Positions 13,264 through 13,269 of a DNA stretch of 13,269 nt are shown here, one piece after another. Position 1 is the first letter of the stretch, and each line of letters starts with the position of its first letter. A program made the position numbers and the translations under genes. The notes under the pieces were generated by a model, which did not search any database, was not told the DNA's origin, and was given only the letters and a program-made list of their open reading frames with translations. Source of the DNA: Candidatus Coatesiibacteriota bacterium (GTDB lineage: Bacteria; RBG-13-66-14); the NCBI GenBank assembly GCA_030631385.1, contig DAOVLG010000012.1:1-13269 (forward strand). Direction: 5' to 3'.

Positions 13264-13269
13264 AGGGGC

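Overview
The window looks like chromosomal DNA from a high-GC, diderm (LPS-making) bacterium, probably from a poorly sampled or uncultivated lineage. The diderm call rests on an Omp85/BamA-type outer-membrane barrel, a lipid A disaccharide synthase (LpxB), an MsbA-like ABC exporter and two secreted lipoproteins. I cannot name the phylum from sequence alone. Several core proteins carry family-variant motifs, and the non-coding DNA holds palindromic dispersed repeats of a kind I associate with environmental genomes.

Layout. Plus strand, 1-2431: the 3' part of an Omp85 barrel gene, then a strong sigma70-like promoter, a Met- and Glu-rich lipoprotein gene and its rho-independent terminator. Minus strand, read right to left from 8204 to 2428: an SGNH-fold hydrolase, a PolX-family DNA polymerase/PHP nuclease, a half-length VOC protein, a Cdd1-type helix-hairpin-helix protein, a possible 20-residue ORF, and a very AT-rich UvrD/Rep-like helicase. 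The first four are packed with gaps of 1 to 24 bases and look like one transcription unit. The helicase has its own ribosome binding site and a possible promoter, and is probably a transferred gene.

8205-8760 is a non-coding stretch built largely of palindromic repeats, one of which recurs at the right edge of the window. Minus strand, 9348 to 8761: an acidic lipoprotein with its own promoter and terminator. Minus strand, 13089 to 9426: lpxB and an msbA-like gene overlapping by 8 bases, followed by an AT-rich DnaC/DnaI-like ATPase with its own extended -10 promoter. The lpxB promoter is placed so that its transcript should be leaderless.

Functionally, the right third makes and exports lipid A and the left edge inserts outer-membrane proteins. 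The middle is a DNA-transaction group (PolX, Cdd1-like HhH protein, nearby helicase) with an unexplained hydrolase in front. Two nucleic-acid ATPases (UvrD-like and DnaC-like) stand out by low GC. I see no CRISPR array, tRNA, rRNA, transposase or recognisable complete defence system. Most of the window is ordinary; the points deserving a second look are the two AT-rich ATPase genes, the Met-rich lipoprotein, the truncated VOC gene, the probable leaderless lpxB transcript and the dispersed palindromes.
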